Source: Mucilaginibacter sp.
GTDB taxonomy: Bacteria > Bacteroidota > Bacteroidia > Sphingobacteriales > Sphingobacteriaceae
Assembly (NCBI GenBank): GCA_028288025.1
Contig: JAQBOM010000023.1
Span: 1 to 64,000, forward strand
Direction: 5' to 3'
DNA length: 64,000 nt
Shown: positions 33,587-42,864 of the stretch, one piece after another
Position numbering within the stretch: position 1 is the first letter of the stretch
Layout: every line of letters starts with the position of its first letter
Position numbers and translations under genes: made by a program
The notes under the pieces: model-generated
Told to the model about the DNA's origin: nothing
What the model saw: the letters and a program-made list of their open reading frames with translations, nothing else
Databases searched by the model: none

Positions 33587-33660
33587 CAAAAAAGTCTTTA
33601 GACTTACGACTAATGACTTTTGACTTTCGAAAAGGTAGAGGTAACAGGACAAATCTCGAA
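33587..33660. repeat. tRNA-fMet end/terminator copy 6
   Basis: AAAAAAGTCTTTAGACTT, ACGACTAATGACTTTTGAC and TTTCGAAAAGGTAG match 34443-34492 with one or two changes. Then AGGTAACAGGACAAATCTCGAA is a damaged tRNA 3' end (compare CGGGAGCAGGACTCGAA). It has the same orientation as the tRNA. Confidence 0.7.
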
Positions 33661-33825
33661 TTTTTTGGACGATCTACATCAATTGTTAATACCAAGCGTA
33701 TTGCTGTATTAAGATGCTGGTTATCCCAAAATAAATTTTTATGTTTGATTATTGGCCCGGTACTATGATTACAAAAACGTTACCCACACGTTTGATACAC
33801 TACCCAGATTATATTGTACTAATAC

Positions 33826-34374
33826 TTACATTGTATGTTGCCTGAATTCGCTATGTTGGGATATTGGATAAATACTGTCAAAAATTTTTAACATAATGCC
33901 TTTTTGATTTGAATCGGCATTTTTAATAGATAAAGTTATATTACTATATCTTGTTGGGCCACGAAACAATTTTGTTGATTTAAGAGTATCCCAAACGCAT
34001 ATTAATATCAATCCTCTATTTAAGCCAGAAGTATAAATTAAAGCTTTTTTCTTAACACTCCCTATTATTTTGTTTTTTAAAATTGTTGCTCCGTCCTCAA
34101 AAACACTTGGAACTCCAAAACCCCCGTTTAATTCTATATTTATATCGCTATTCGTAATAATTCCATCTTTTATCGTACCGTTAGAAATGACACCATTTAA
34201 GGAATCTTTTGAAAAATAATAAAGCTCCAATTCAGGTGGCATTTTTAAATGATAATTGCGAAAAGATATTTGTTTCCATTCAGCCTCAATTTTATTCTTG
34301 GAATTATTTACACAAGCATATTCGAGAAGCATGCAATAAACAAACAGAATCAGTAGAATATTGGTTTTTTTCAT
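33826..34374 (-). CDS. Uncharacterised lipoprotein
   Basis: No family is recognised. The 182-residue product begins MKKTNILLILFVYCMLLEYACVNN, a signal peptide with the lipobox LEYAC (lipidated C21), so it is anchored in a membrane facing the periplasm. The mature part is beta-rich with Asn/Ile/Lys bias (ISNGTIKDGIITNSDINIELNGG, positions 64-86). AT content is clearly above that of the neighbouring core genes. It lies between the tRNA and repeat copy 6, the usual place for the latest island cargo. Confidence 0.65.
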   Translation of the reverse strand: MKKTNILLILFVYCMLLEYACVNNSKNKIEAEWKQISFRNYHLKMPPELELYYFSKDSLNGVISNGTIKDGIITNSDINIELNGGFGVPSVFEDGATILKNKIIGSVKKKALIYTSGLNRGLILICVWDTLKSTKLFRGPTRYSNITLSIKNADSNQKGIMLKIFDSIYPISQHSEFRQHTM

Positions 34375-34442
34375 AGGTCAATTTCCTCCACTTTGTATAA
34401 AGTGCCACGCAAGATAAGCGTTCGCTTATCTGACATAAAACG

Positions 34443-34475
34443 AAAAAAGTCTTTAGACTTACGACTAAAGACTTT
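34443..34475 (-). terminator. Terminator of tRNA-fMet
   Basis: AAAGTCTTTAG pairs perfectly with CTAAAGACTTT around ACTTACGA, with the T-run on the minus strand. It begins 15 bases past the tRNA 3' end. This hairpin is copied several times between 28 and 34 kb. Confidence 0.85.
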
Positions 34476-34490
34476 TGACTTTCGAAAAGG

Positions 34491-34563
<73 letters not shown>

Positions 34564-34645
34564 CTATTTTTTTGATTTACGATTTGCCACATGACGGCAA
34601 AAAGGCTTTCCAAATACCAAAAATGCAATTTGCACTCCGTTTTTA

Positions 34646-34684
34646 TTGGACTGCAAAGATATAATTCGTTTCTTTGCAGTCCAA
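34646..34684. promoter_or_regulatory. Symmetrical divergent promoter between tRNA-fMet and era
   Basis: TTGGACTGCAAAGA (34646-34659) and TCTTTGCAGTCCAA (34671-34684) form a perfect 14-bp inverted repeat with an 11-base centre. The minus strand reads TATCTTTG (34660-34653), a consensus -7 box for the tRNA. The plus strand reads TTTCTTTG for era. Both would start in the same CAGTCC wording as rpsA. Confidence 0.6.
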
Positions 34685-34706
34685 ATTATATTTTATTTAT
34701 TTTTTT

Positions 34707-35582
34707 ATGACCCACCGGGCCGGATTTGTGAGTATTATTGGTAAGCCCAATGCAGGGAAATCAACCCTGATGAATGCGCTTGTGGGCGAAAAAATGTCGA
34801 TCATTACGCCCAAGGCGCAAACTACCCGGCACCGTATTTTGGGCATTGTTAATGATGCTGATTACCAGATCGTTTTTTCGGATACGCCCGGCATTATCAA
34901 GCCGCATTACGCCCTGCACGAGAGCATGATGCACCAGGTGGACGGCTCGATAGTCGATGCCGACCTGATACTGCTGGTGACCGATATTTACGAGGAATAT
35001 GATGAGGCCGATGTGCTGAAAAAGCTGGAAGGCTCAGAGGCGCCGCTGGCCGTACTGATCAATAAAGTGGATCAATCCGACGAGGAAACAGTAAAAGCCA
35101 AAGTGGAATACTGGCAGGAAAAGCTGAACCCAAAAGCGATATTCGCCATATCTGCTCTAAAGGATTATAACGTGCTTGCAGTGATGAATTTTGTAATAGA
35201 ACATTTGCCGGAGCACCCGCCATATTATGAAAAGGATGCGCTGACCGATCGTAACGACCGGTTTTTTGCTTCGGAAATGATACGGGCACAGATATTTAAA
35301 CAGTATAAAAAGGAAATACCATACAGCAGCGAGGTGATCGTAACCGCGTTTGTAGAAGGAGAGAAGCTGCACCGCATTAGCGCGGAGATCATCGTAGAGC
35401 GCGATTCACAAAAGAACATACTGATCGGCAAGGATGGCGGCATGCTGAAAATAGTAGGCACGTATGCCCGCAGGGATATGGAAGAATTTTTCCAGAAGAA
35501 GATATTCCTGGAAATGTTTGTGAAAGTAATACCCGACTGGCGCAGCAAGAAAAATTATCTGAAGAAATTTGGGTACGAATAG
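34707..35582 (+). CDS. era: GTPase Era
   Basis: Era is a GTPase that binds the 3' end of 16S rRNA during 30S assembly. The 291-residue protein has G1 GKPNAGKS, G2 TTRHRI, G3 DTPG, G4 NKVD in VLINKVDQ and G5 SALKDY, followed by a C-terminal KH domain (about 205-280) with [14 protein letters not shown]. The length is normal. The ATG at 34707 ([14 protein letters not shown]) is preferred. A longer frame from 34674 begins inside the promoter repeat. der follows 134 bases downstream on the same strand. Confidence 0.96.
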   Translation: MTHRAGFVSIIGKPNAGKSTLMNALVGEKMSIITPKAQTTRHRILGIVNDADYQIVFSDTPGIIKPHYALHESMMHQVDGSIVDADLILLVTDIYEEYDEADVLKKLEGSEAPLAVLINKVDQSDEETVKAKVEYWQEKLNPKAIFAISALKDYNVLAVMNFVIEHLPEHPPYYEKDALTDRNDRFFASEMIRAQIFKQYKKEIPYSSEVIVTAFVEGEKLHRISAEIIVERDSQKNILIGKDGGMLKIVGTYARRDMEEFFQKKIFLEMFVKVIPDWRSKKNYLKKFGYE

Positions 35583-35716
35583 AGTCAAGAATCAAGAACC
35601 AAGAGTCAAGATTTAAGACAAAAAATTATATAAATTTATTAGAGTTAAGAGGATGGTTTCCAGACTGGACAGTAGCATGTCTTGATTCTTGCCTCTTGGT
35701 TCTTGAATCTAAAAAA
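35583..35716. repeat. TCAAGAACCAAGAG phrase repeats between era and der
   Basis: AGAATCAAGAACCAAGAGTC near 35586 and TTGATTCTTGCCTCTTGG near 35680 are inverted copies of the same phrase and could pair. A further copy lies at 53868-53900. No gene lies between. Confidence 0.6.
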
Positions 35717-37018
35717 ATGAGTAACATAGTAGCCATAGTGGGCAGGCCCAACGTAGGCAAATCAACTTTATATAACCGCTTAACTGAAACGCGCAAAGCC
35801 ATTGTGGATGACGTGAGCGGGGTAACGCGCGACAGGCATTACGGCGTGTCGGAATGGATAGGGCGGCAGTTTACGGTGATAGATACCGGCGGCTATGTAG
35901 CCAATTCGGAAGATGTTTTCGAAGCCGCTATACGCGAGCAGGTGATCATTGCCATTGAGGAAGCTACGGTTATCCTTTTTATGGTGGATGTAACCACCGG
36001 CATTACCGACCTGGATGATGAGATCGCCACGCTGCTGCGCAAAGGCAATAAGCCGGTGTTTGTGGTGGTGAATAAGCTGGATAATACTTCGCTCTTAGCC
36101 GATTCGATGGAATTTTACAGCCTTGGCCTTGGCGAACTGTACAGTATTTCGTCGATGACGGGCTCAGGCACAGGAGAGCTGCTGGACGAGGTAGTAAAGC
36201 ACTTCGACGATGAGCCGATGGAAGAAAACCAGCTGCCTAAGTATGCTATTGTGGGCCGGCCTAATGTGGGCAAATCGTCGATCATCAATTCGCTGATAGG
36301 GAAGGAGCGCAATATTGTTACGCCGATAGCCGGTACAACGCGTGATTCTATCCACATCCATTACAACCAGTACGGGCATAACTTTATGCTGATAGATACC
36401 GCCGGCCTGCGCAAAAAAACAAAGGTTAAGGAGAACATCGAGTTCTATTCGGTTATGCGTACCATTAAGGCGCTTGAAGAAGCCGATGTTGTGATCCTGA
36501 TGATTGATGCTGTAGAAGGGATCGAGTCGCAGGATGTCAACATCTTCCACCTGGCTGAAAAGAATAAAAAAGGTGTGGTTATCGTGGTAAACAAGTGGGA
36601 CCTGATCGAGAAGAACAATAAAACCATTAAAGTTTTTGAAGAGCAGATAAGGGATAAGATAGCGCCGTTTAGCGACGTGCCGATCGTGTTTACGTCGGTT
36701 ACCGAAAAGCAGCGTGTTTTAAAGGTAATTGATACCGCCAATATGGTTTACCAAAACCGGGCGCGTAAAATACCGACATCTAAATTAAACGAAATACTGC
36801 TTCCGATCATTGAAAACTATCCCCCGCCGGCTATTAAGGGCAAATATGTAAAGATCAAATACATTACGCAGATCGCGGGCACCTCGCCGATGTTTGCGTT
36901 CTTCTGCAACCTGCCGCAATACGTAAAAGAACCTTATTACCGTTTTATTGAAAATAAGATAAGGGAGAATTTTGATTTTTCGGGTGCGCCGGTACAGGTG
37001 TGGTTTAGGCAGAAGTAG
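35717..37018 (+). CDS. der: GTPase Der (EngA)
   Basis: Der is a double GTPase needed for 50S assembly. The 433-residue protein has two G domains: the first has [13 protein letters not shown] and NKLD (about 5-165), the second has [19 protein letters not shown] and NKWD (about 175-345). A KH-like domain closes it (about 350-433, [19 protein letters not shown]). The length is normal. The ATG at 35717 is preferred because a longer frame from 35696 runs through the phrase repeat. It is in tandem with era. Confidence 0.97.
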   Translation: MSNIVAIVGRPNVGKSTLYNRLTETRKAIVDDVSGVTRDRHYGVSEWIGRQFTVIDTGGYVANSEDVFEAAIREQVIIAIEEATVILFMVDVTTGITDLDDEIATLLRKGNKPVFVVVNKLDNTSLLADSMEFYSLGLGELYSISSMTGSGTGELLDEVVKHFDDEPMEENQLPKYAIVGRPNVGKSSIINSLIGKERNIVTPIAGTTRDSIHIHYNQYGHNFMLIDTAGLRKKTKVKENIEFYSVMRTIKALEEADVVILMIDAVEGIESQDVNIFHLAEKNKKGVVIVVNKWDLIEKNNKTIKVFEEQIRDKIAPFSDVPIVFTSVTEKQRVLKVIDTANMVYQNRARKIPTSKLNEILLPIIENYPPPAIKGKYVKIKYITQIAGTSPMFAFFCNLPQYVKEPYYRFIENKIRENFDFSGAPVQVWFRQK

Positions 37019-37022
37019 ATTT

Positions 37023-37518
37023 GATTTCGGATTTCGGATGTTCGATTTCGGAATTATTTTTTGATTTCAGATTTGTTAATTCGCTGATTCGCTTTGGCTG
37101 TTTTACCTATTGCGGTAAAAATGGCAGTTAATTCATTGGCTTCTTTTTTTAATTCAGAAATATCATTCGAATTAACAAACCCTGCTTCATGGATTAATTC
37201 AAGCCAATAAATTGACTCATCCGCCTTTTCTTCCACAATAACAATTTTGTTAATGAAATCTGCCGTTGATTTGCCTTTACAGGCGGAACGGTAGTTGGCG
37301 CCAATCGATGAGGAACATCTTAATAGTTGATGGGATAAAACATTAAGAGACCGCTTAGGAGGAAGTGTATCAACAAATTTGATCACATCAATTGCAAATC
37401 TCTGAGTCCGTCTTTTCAATTCAGTTTTGTCCACAATGATTTCAGATTTTTTAAATGTAAATTCCGAAATTATCGCTTTTTTTCAAATTCCAAAATCGAA
37501 CATCCGAAATCCGAAATT
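37023..37518. mobile_element. IVS-like cassette: inverted repeats around a four-helix-bundle gene
   Basis: The arms at 37023-37055 and 37486-37518 are inverted repeats with 31 of 33 bases matching (GATTTCGGATTTCGGATG... against its complement). They enclose the S23/four-helix-bundle gene at 37054-37434 and little else. 23S rRNA intervening sequences have just this form: a terminal stem with a central gene of this family. The arms are, however, made of the CCGAAATCCGAAATTC phrase that is common in this genome, so chance framing is possible. Confidence 0.45.
37054..37434 (-). CDS. Four helix bundle protein (23S rRNA IVS / S23 family)
   Basis: A 126-residue protein of the four-helix-bundle family that is typically encoded inside 23S rRNA intervening sequences and is related to the Avd accessory protein of diversity-generating retroelements. 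RFAIDVIKFVDTLPPKR, HQLLRCSSSIGANYRSACKGKST and KIVIVEEKADESIYWLELI are characteristic. It probably forms a basic pentameric barrel that can bind nucleic acid. It starts with GTG at 37434. It is not within rRNA here. Its last codons overlap the left inverted-repeat arm. There is no reverse transcriptase nearby, so it is not part of a visible retroelement. Confidence 0.88.
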   Translation of the reverse strand: MDKTELKRRTQRFAIDVIKFVDTLPPKRSLNVLSHQLLRCSSSIGANYRSACKGKSTADFINKIVIVEEKADESIYWLELIHEAGFVNSNDISELKKEANELTAIFTAIGKTAKANQRINKSEIKK

Positions 37519-39112
37519 ACTCTATCGCTTCCACGGCTTTCTTAAAAGTCATATCGTTGCTGTTTATCGTTTCAAAATAGGCGTTATCACCCCATTTGAA
37601 ACGGCCGGCGAAGGCTTTGAGCGCGGTCTTTATCATCGGGCGGGAGACCAGCAGTTCGTGCGAATCCATTTCCTTAATGGTTTGTGAGGCGTACAGGATA
37701 AAGTTGTCGAACTCATCATTGCTAACAGTATAATGTTTTACAAAATCAGCCGCGGAAGCGTATTTGCTTAAAACAGGCTGTAATTTATCAATGGTGTATG
37801 CAGTAAACAATTCCTGGTCGGTCAGATCCTGTACAAGCTGCAGGCTCTCGTTGGCCTCTGCGGGTACAAAAATATCGGGCATAATGCCGCCGCCGCTGAA
37901 TACCTGGCGGCCTTTTATGGTACGATAGGGAGAAGGCTTGCTAAAAATACTGTCCTTCAGATTATTTTGTTCTGAAAAAAACTCTCCCTTACGCATGCGC
38001 TGTGCTATTTCGTTACGGTAGTTGCCCACACCGTTTTTATACGACTTTTGAATCGACCGGCCCGAAGGAGTGTAATACCGCGCAATGGTTAAATTAACGG
38101 CAGAGCCATCGCCAAACCCGAATTGCTCCTGTACCAATCCTTTGCCGAATGAGCGGCGGCCGACGATAACGGCCCGGTCGAGGTCCTGCAAAGCGCCGGC
38201 CAGTATTTCGCTTGCCGAGGCAGAATACTCATCTATCATTACCGCTAACTTACCATTCTGGAACATGCCCGAATCAGTCGAGAAATAGTCCCGCCGTTCT
38301 TCATGCATGCCCTTGGTATAAACGATCAGTTTGTTTTTAGTTAAAAATTCATCTGCAAGCGCCGTAGCGGCATTGAGGTAGCCGCCACCATTCTCCCTGA
38401 TATCCAGCACCAGTTTTTCAAGGCCCTGCGCCTTAAGCTTTGTTAAAGCCGCGCGAAAATCCGCATCGGTAGTTAAAGCGAATTTGCTGATCTTAATATA
38501 ACCCAAACCGGGCGAGATCATGTATGCTGCATCAATGCTGCTGAGGTCGACATAGCCGCGCTTTAATGTATATGTTTTTAAAGAAGGTGTATTTTGCGGC
38601 AATACGGCCAATGCTATTTCGGCATCCTTGTTGCCGCGAAAAGCATTATCTACCCGGGCAGCTGTAAGTTTGGTGCCCGAAAATCTCCTGCCGTCGATAT
38701 CAATTACCCTGTCGCCGGCCGTTATGCCAGCTTTAGCCGCCGGCCCGCCGGGATAAATTTGTGTGATCACCAGGGTATCACGCAATAACTGGTAGCCCAG
38801 GCCAATGCCATTAAAACCCCCTTCGAGGCGCTCATTGATAGATTGTGCCTGCTGCGGCGGCAAATACATCGAGTGCGGATCGAGGTTTTGGAGCAGGCTG
38901 TTCACCGTTACACCCTCAACGCTGTCCACATTTACCGAATCGACATAATTATGTTTCACAAGGGTTAAAACCTTTGATATTTTATCGTTTCCAGAAAGAG
39001 AAAAACCGAGGGAATGGCCCGTAAGGGTATTATCACTGATCAGCAAGCCGATAGCTATCCCAAGCAGCAGTAAAATTGATGTCCTGAAAATAATACCGGC
39101 CGTTTTTTTCAT
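37517..39112 (-). CDS. C-terminal processing peptidase (S41 family)
   Basis: A 531-residue periplasmic protease anchored by an N-terminal helix (about 7-27, TSILLLLGIAIGLLI). A PDZ domain (about 85-170, GIGLGYQLL...GDRVIDIDG) recognises C-termini. The S41 core has the catalytic Ser in EYSASASEILAGAL (about 299-301) and Lys in SFGKGLVQE (K324). It trims periplasmic proteins. The last residues (to 531) are helical. It starts at the ATG at 39112, with a TAGATTTG box ten bases upstream. LolA is encoded further upstream on the same strand. Confidence 0.93.
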   Translation of the reverse strand: MKKTAGIIFRTSILLLLGIAIGLLISDNTLTGHSLGFSLSGNDKISKVLTLVKHNYVDSVNVDSVEGVTVNSLLQNLDPHSMYLPPQQAQSINERLEGGFNGIGLGYQLLRDTLVITQIYPGGPAAKAGITAGDRVIDIDGRRFSGTKLTAARVDNAFRGNKDAEIALAVLPQNTPSLKTYTLKRGYVDLSSIDAAYMISPGLGYIKISKFALTTDADFRAALTKLKAQGLEKLVLDIRENGGGYLNAATALADEFLTKNKLIVYTKGMHEERRDYFSTDSGMFQNGKLAVMIDEYSASASEILAGALQDLDRAVIVGRRSFGKGLVQEQFGFGDGSAVNLTIARYYTPSGRSIQKSYKNGVGNYRNEIAQRMRKGEFFSEQNNLKDSIFSKPSPYRTIKGRQVFSGGGIMPDIFVPAEANESLQLVQDLTDQELFTAYTIDKLQPVLSKYASAADFVKHYTVSNDEFDNFILYASQTIKEMDSHELLVSRPMIKTALKAFAGRFKWGDNAYFETINSNDMTFKKAVEAIE

Positions 39113-39423
39113 TGTCTTACTACAAATCTAATAAATTAGGTTAGAGATTAGTGAGCAGAGAATAGAGATTTGTTTTATTTATTTAAAAAATTTACACTTT
39201 ATAAATAATTATACGAGACTGCCGGCTGTTTTGATACAATGTTTGTGTTTGATTTGAATTAATATCTATATGTGGCTTATTTCCTGGTAATTAAACATGG
39301 GGTGTTCCGGCGAATGCATCTTCGCTTGTTTGGACACAACTCCGACAAGGGCGAAACTTGTCTATCCGAAAAGCATCAATATTAAGCTTTTGCGACCGAT
39401 CTCTAACCTCTAACCTCCAACCC
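39113..39423. other. Gap between lolA and the S41 peptidase gene
   Basis: No gene is seen in these 311 bases. A TAGATTTG box for the peptidase gene is at 39123-39130. GGTTAGAGATTAG phrases sit at 39138-39175 and the inverse CTCTAACCTCTAACC at 39398-39420, so the gap is bracketed by pairing phrases. The middle is AT-rich. Confidence 0.5.
39123..39130 (-). promoter_or_regulatory. -7 box for the S41 peptidase gene
   Basis: TAGATTTG on the minus strand, ten bases from the ATG, so the leader would be only a few bases long. Confidence 0.5.
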
Positions 39424-40104
39424 TTATCTTAAATCCACCACCTCAACGCCTTTATGCGCTTTTGTATCAAACACAAAAATATTATCAGGCGCGGCGGCAT
39501 TTGGAGCAAACGTTTTTAATGTATAGGTATACCGGTTGCCGTTTTTGTCGAACACCAGGGCGCTATATATCTGTTTTTTTACTTTGTCGATTTGCAATCT
39601 TACCTTAAAAAAAGACTTTTTAATATCTTCGGGCGTCAGGTCAATTTCCTGGTAAACTTTTCCGCCAACTTTGTTTTCGCCGTTGTAGATGTATTTGTAG
39701 CCATGCTCGTAAATGGTGAAAACCTGGGCGGGGTTAAGGCCGTCGCCGCTGTTATTTGCATTGTTTACCTGCACCTCTTTATCTTTTTTGAGATAAGTCC
39801 ATTGGGTTCTGCCATCACAGATGATTTCCTGGGTAACGTCCGGCTTACCTGATGCGGCCGGGCTGTAGAGGGAGACCTTAAATTTATTGCTTTTTGAGCG
39901 GGCTATCAATGTGCCGTTCTGTGTTTCCTTTATGCCGGCCTGCGCGTTCTCCAGCGTAAAAGTAAAATCGGTTTTTATGGCGTCGTAGGTGCGGTATTTT
40001 TCGCTCACCTTATTTAAAATAGCTTTGGCAGCGGCATCCTTTTGGGCAAATGCAGGTATTACCGTAATTAAAATTAATGCGGAAAATATAATAAGTTTAT
40101 TCAT
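39424..40104 (-). CDS. lolA: Outer-membrane lipoprotein carrier protein LolA
   Basis: LolA ferries lipoproteins across the periplasm. The 226-residue precursor starts MNKLIIFSALILITVIPAFAQ (signal peptide about 1-21). The mature protein has the LolA pattern of an unclosed beta-barrel: YDAIKTDFTFTLEN, QNGTLIARSKSNKFKVSL, ICDGRTQWTYLKKDKEVQV and VYQEIDLTPEDIKKSFFKVRLQ. The ATG at 40104 is preferred to one at 40122 because it gives a clean signal peptide. ftsK lies 51 bases upstream in the same direction, so they are probably co-transcribed. Confidence 0.92.
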   Translation of the reverse strand: MNKLIIFSALILITVIPAFAQKDAAAKAILNKVSEKYRTYDAIKTDFTFTLENAQAGIKETQNGTLIARSKSNKFKVSLYSPAASGKPDVTQEIICDGRTQWTYLKKDKEVQVNNANNSGDGLNPAQVFTIYEHGYKYIYNGENKVGGKVYQEIDLTPEDIKKSFFKVRLQIDKVKKQIYSALVFDKNGNRYTYTLKTFAPNAAAPDNIFVFDTKAHKGVEVVDLR

Positions 40105-40155
40105 AGTTAGCTTGTTGCCCAAATGATTGTTTTGAATAACGTAAAGACAATAGGT

Positions 40156-42693
40156 TTAATTGTTAGATTGTTTTTGGAGCGTTTCGAGGTGGCGTTCAAG
40201 GCTGTATTCGTCCGGGTATAATACTTCGCGGGCCTTGCTGCCTTCGAACGGGCCGACAATGCCGGCTGCTTCCAGTTGGTCGATAATACGGCCTGCACGG
40301 TTATAGCCCAGTTTCATTTTACGCTGTATCAGCGAGGTTGATCCTTGCTGGTGCATAACAATAAGGCGGGCGGCATCTTCAAACATCGGGTCGCGGTTAT
40401 CCGGGTCAAATTCTTTTGAGCTGCTGCTTTCGCCTTCGCCCACATATTCGGGCAGCAGCATCGCCGAAGGATAGCCACGCTGGTTACCAATAAAGTCGGA
40501 TATCCGTTCAACCTCGTGCGTATCCACAAATGCGCACTGCAAGCGTATGAGGTCGCTGCCTGTTGACAGCAGCATATCACCGCGACCGATCAACTGGTCG
40601 GCGCCGCCGCTATCCAGGATAGTACGCGAGTCGATCTTTGACAGCACCCTAAAGGCCAGCCTCGAAGGGAAGTTGGCTTTGATGGTACCGGTAATAATAT
40701 TAACAGAAGGCCTTTGCGTAGCAATTACCAGGTGAATACCCACCGCACGGGCAAGCTGGGCGATACGTGCTATCGGCATTTCAACCTCTTTGCCCGCAGT
40801 CATCATCAGGTCGGCGAACTCGTCAATTACGAGCACAATAAATGGCAGGTAGCGGTGCTTCTCAGGGTCGCTTATCTTACGGTTTACAAATTTTTGGTTG
40901 TATTCTTTCAGGTTACGCACGCCGGCATCTTTTAACAGGTCGTACCGTTGGTCCATCTCGATACATAAAGAATTGAGCGTATTTACCACCTTTTTGGTAT
41001 CGGTTATGATCGCATCGGCCTCGTCGGGCAGCTTTGCCAGGAAGTGGCGTTCTATCTTACGGAAGAGTGTTAGCTCCACTTTTTTGGGATCGACCAGCAC
41101 AAATTTCAATTCGGCGGGGTGCTTCTTATATAATAAGGATACCAATATCGCATTGATGCCCACCGATTTACCCTGGCCTGTTGCACCGGCAACCAGCAAG
41201 TGCGGCATTTTGGCCAGGTCGGCAATGAATACTTCGTTTGATATGGTTTTACCCAGCGCGATAGGCAGGTCCATAGTGGTGTTCTGGAATTTCTCCGTAG
41301 CCAGCACCGAGCGCATGGAAACCATTTCGGGGTTCTGGTTGGGCACTTCTATCCCGATAGTACCTTTACCAGGCATTGGGGCAATGATACGTATACCGAG
41401 GGCAGCCAGGCTTAATGCGATATCGTCTTCCAGGTTTTTTATTTTGGATATACGCACGCCGGGGGCGGGGATGATCTCATATAAAGTAACCGTGGGGCCT
41501 ATGGTGGCCTTTATCTTATCAATTTCGATATTGTAATGGTTCAGCGTCTCAACGATCTTGTTTTTATTGGCGGCCAGCTCGTCGGAGTTAACGTTTATTT
41601 TATTTGAGCCATAATTTTCGAGCAGATCAAGCGGCGGGTATTTATAAGACGCAAGCTCGAGCGTATGATCGTAAGTGCCGAACTGGTCAACCAGGCTTTG
41701 GGCTGTACTATTATCGTCCTGCTCGATATTTAGAACAGGAGTGGGGCGGCTTACACCGACGGTTAGCGGTATCTCGTTTTCAAATTCGGGCTCATTGCCT
41801 TCAGCGTCGGGATCGGGTGTTAAAACCAGCGGCTCGTGAGATGCCTGCGCACCGGAACGAACTGTATTTACAGGCCCGCCCTTGCCATTGCGGCCGGCCC
41901 ATTCAACGGGCAGCGATATTTCTTCATCCACAAGATCTACAGGTTCCGGAACTATTGCACCAGCCTCATCAGTTGCAACTAATTTGTCGCCCCGTTTCGG
42001 CAGTTTAAAATCAATATTATAGGCAATTACAAGCACGGTGAGCGCGGCGAACAGCAATATGCCGCCGGTTCCGGTTTCGCCTATCTGGGCGTCGAGCAAG
42101 CGGTTGGTCCAGTACCCAAAACCACCTTCAAGGTAATTGGGCACATCCGACACAAAAGCATGGGCGAAGCCAATCGTTACCGAGATAAATATCAGGCCGA
42201 AAAACGAATAGGCCAGTGTCCTGCTGATGGAGAACAGCCTGATCCTGAATAATAAACGATAGCCGATGATGAAAAATACAAAAACAAAAAGGAAGGATGC
42301 AATGCCGAACCACTCGTAAATAAACTGGTTTGACAGCAATGCGCCGAACTTGCCCAGCCGGTTTAAAACAACCGGATTTTTAACGCCGCTGGTCATCAGT
42401 TCCTGCGTTGTTTTAAACAGGTTGTGCCAGCCGCCGTTCGCGGACGAAACATAGCTTTGATCCTCCTGCCAGGTAAACAGGTAGGAGGTAAAGGCCACCA
42501 AAAAATAAAGAGAGATTAACAGGAAAAACAGGCCTGTTATTTTCATAAGCCTGCTGTCGTCAAAATCAAAACTGCGCGATTTTTCGGGCTTTTGTTTTAC
42601 CGGGCGATCCTTTTCAGTTTTTGAAGAGGACTGACGGGGCTGATTTTCTTCCTTAAAGTTATTTGATCTGAATTGATTTCCTTTTACCGGCAT
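40156..42693 (-). CDS. ftsK: DNA translocase FtsK/SpoIIIE
   Basis: FtsK pumps DNA at the division septum so that chromosome dimers can be resolved. The 845-residue protein has a basic N-terminus, four to five membrane helices (about 48-215, ITGLFFLLISLYFLVAF being the first), an acidic linker (about 225-350), and the RecA-like motor with Walker A GATGQGKSVG and Walker B FIVLVIDEFADLMM. It ends with a gamma winged-helix domain (about 780-840: LIQRKMKLGYNRAGRIIDQLEAAG) that reads oriented polar sequences. The length is normal for the phylum. lolA follows. Confidence 0.96.
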   Translation of the reverse strand: MPVKGNQFRSNNFKEENQPRQSSSKTEKDRPVKQKPEKSRSFDFDDSRLMKITGLFFLLISLYFLVAFTSYLFTWQEDQSYVSSANGGWHNLFKTTQELMTSGVKNPVVLNRLGKFGALLSNQFIYEWFGIASFLFVFVFFIIGYRLLFRIRLFSISRTLAYSFFGLIFISVTIGFAHAFVSDVPNYLEGGFGYWTNRLLDAQIGETGTGGILLFAALTVLVIAYNIDFKLPKRGDKLVATDEAGAIVPEPVDLVDEEISLPVEWAGRNGKGGPVNTVRSGAQASHEPLVLTPDPDAEGNEPEFENEIPLTVGVSRPTPVLNIEQDDNSTAQSLVDQFGTYDHTLELASYKYPPLDLLENYGSNKINVNSDELAANKNKIVETLNHYNIEIDKIKATIGPTVTLYEIIPAPGVRISKIKNLEDDIALSLAALGIRIIAPMPGKGTIGIEVPNQNPEMVSMRSVLATEKFQNTTMDLPIALGKTISNEVFIADLAKMPHLLVAGATGQGKSVGINAILVSLLYKKHPAELKFVLVDPKKVELTLFRKIERHFLAKLPDEADAIITDTKKVVNTLNSLCIEMDQRYDLLKDAGVRNLKEYNQKFVNRKISDPEKHRYLPFIVLVIDEFADLMMTAGKEVEMPIARIAQLARAVGIHLVIATQRPSVNIITGTIKANFPSRLAFRVLSKIDSRTILDSGGADQLIGRGDMLLSTGSDLIRLQCAFVDTHEVERISDFIGNQRGYPSAMLLPEYVGEGESSSSKEFDPDNRDPMFEDAARLIVMHQQGSTSLIQRKMKLGYNRAGRIIDQLEAAGIVGPFEGSKAREVLYPDEYSLERHLETLQKQSNN

Positions 42694-42716
42694 CCTGATG
42701 TAACCCTCATATTGTG

Positions 42717-42724
42717 CAAATATA
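42717..42724 (-). promoter_or_regulatory. -7 box for ftsK
   Basis: TATATTTG on the minus strand, 23 bases from the ftsK ATG, fits TAnnTTTG. A TTG lies 16 bases further upstream, shorter than the ideal spacing. Confidence 0.5.
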
Positions 42725-42864
42725 AAGTTAATAGATTAAACAACTTATTTAGCCCGAATTTTTAAATTTTTAGTATTATTGATTTGTCATAATAATACGG
42801 TATAGATTTGATAGTTATATCCGGCAACTATTTTTCACCTTACCCGGTAGTAAATTGCATATAA

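Larger units (their letters stand above)
33352..33825. other. Gene-free stretch with two tRNA-end repeats
   Basis: These 474 bases hold the TTAAGCGTCCACGCTTAACTGA phrase (33436-33456), repeat copies 5 and 6, and a partial CCCGATAGCTAT half-palindrome at 33562. The last roughly 160 bases before the lipoprotein stop codon show nothing recognisable. Confidence 0.55.

Noticed and set aside
37054..37434. Avd protein of a diversity-generating retroelement
   Set aside because: The fold is related, but no reverse transcriptase, template repeat or variable repeat is visible nearby.
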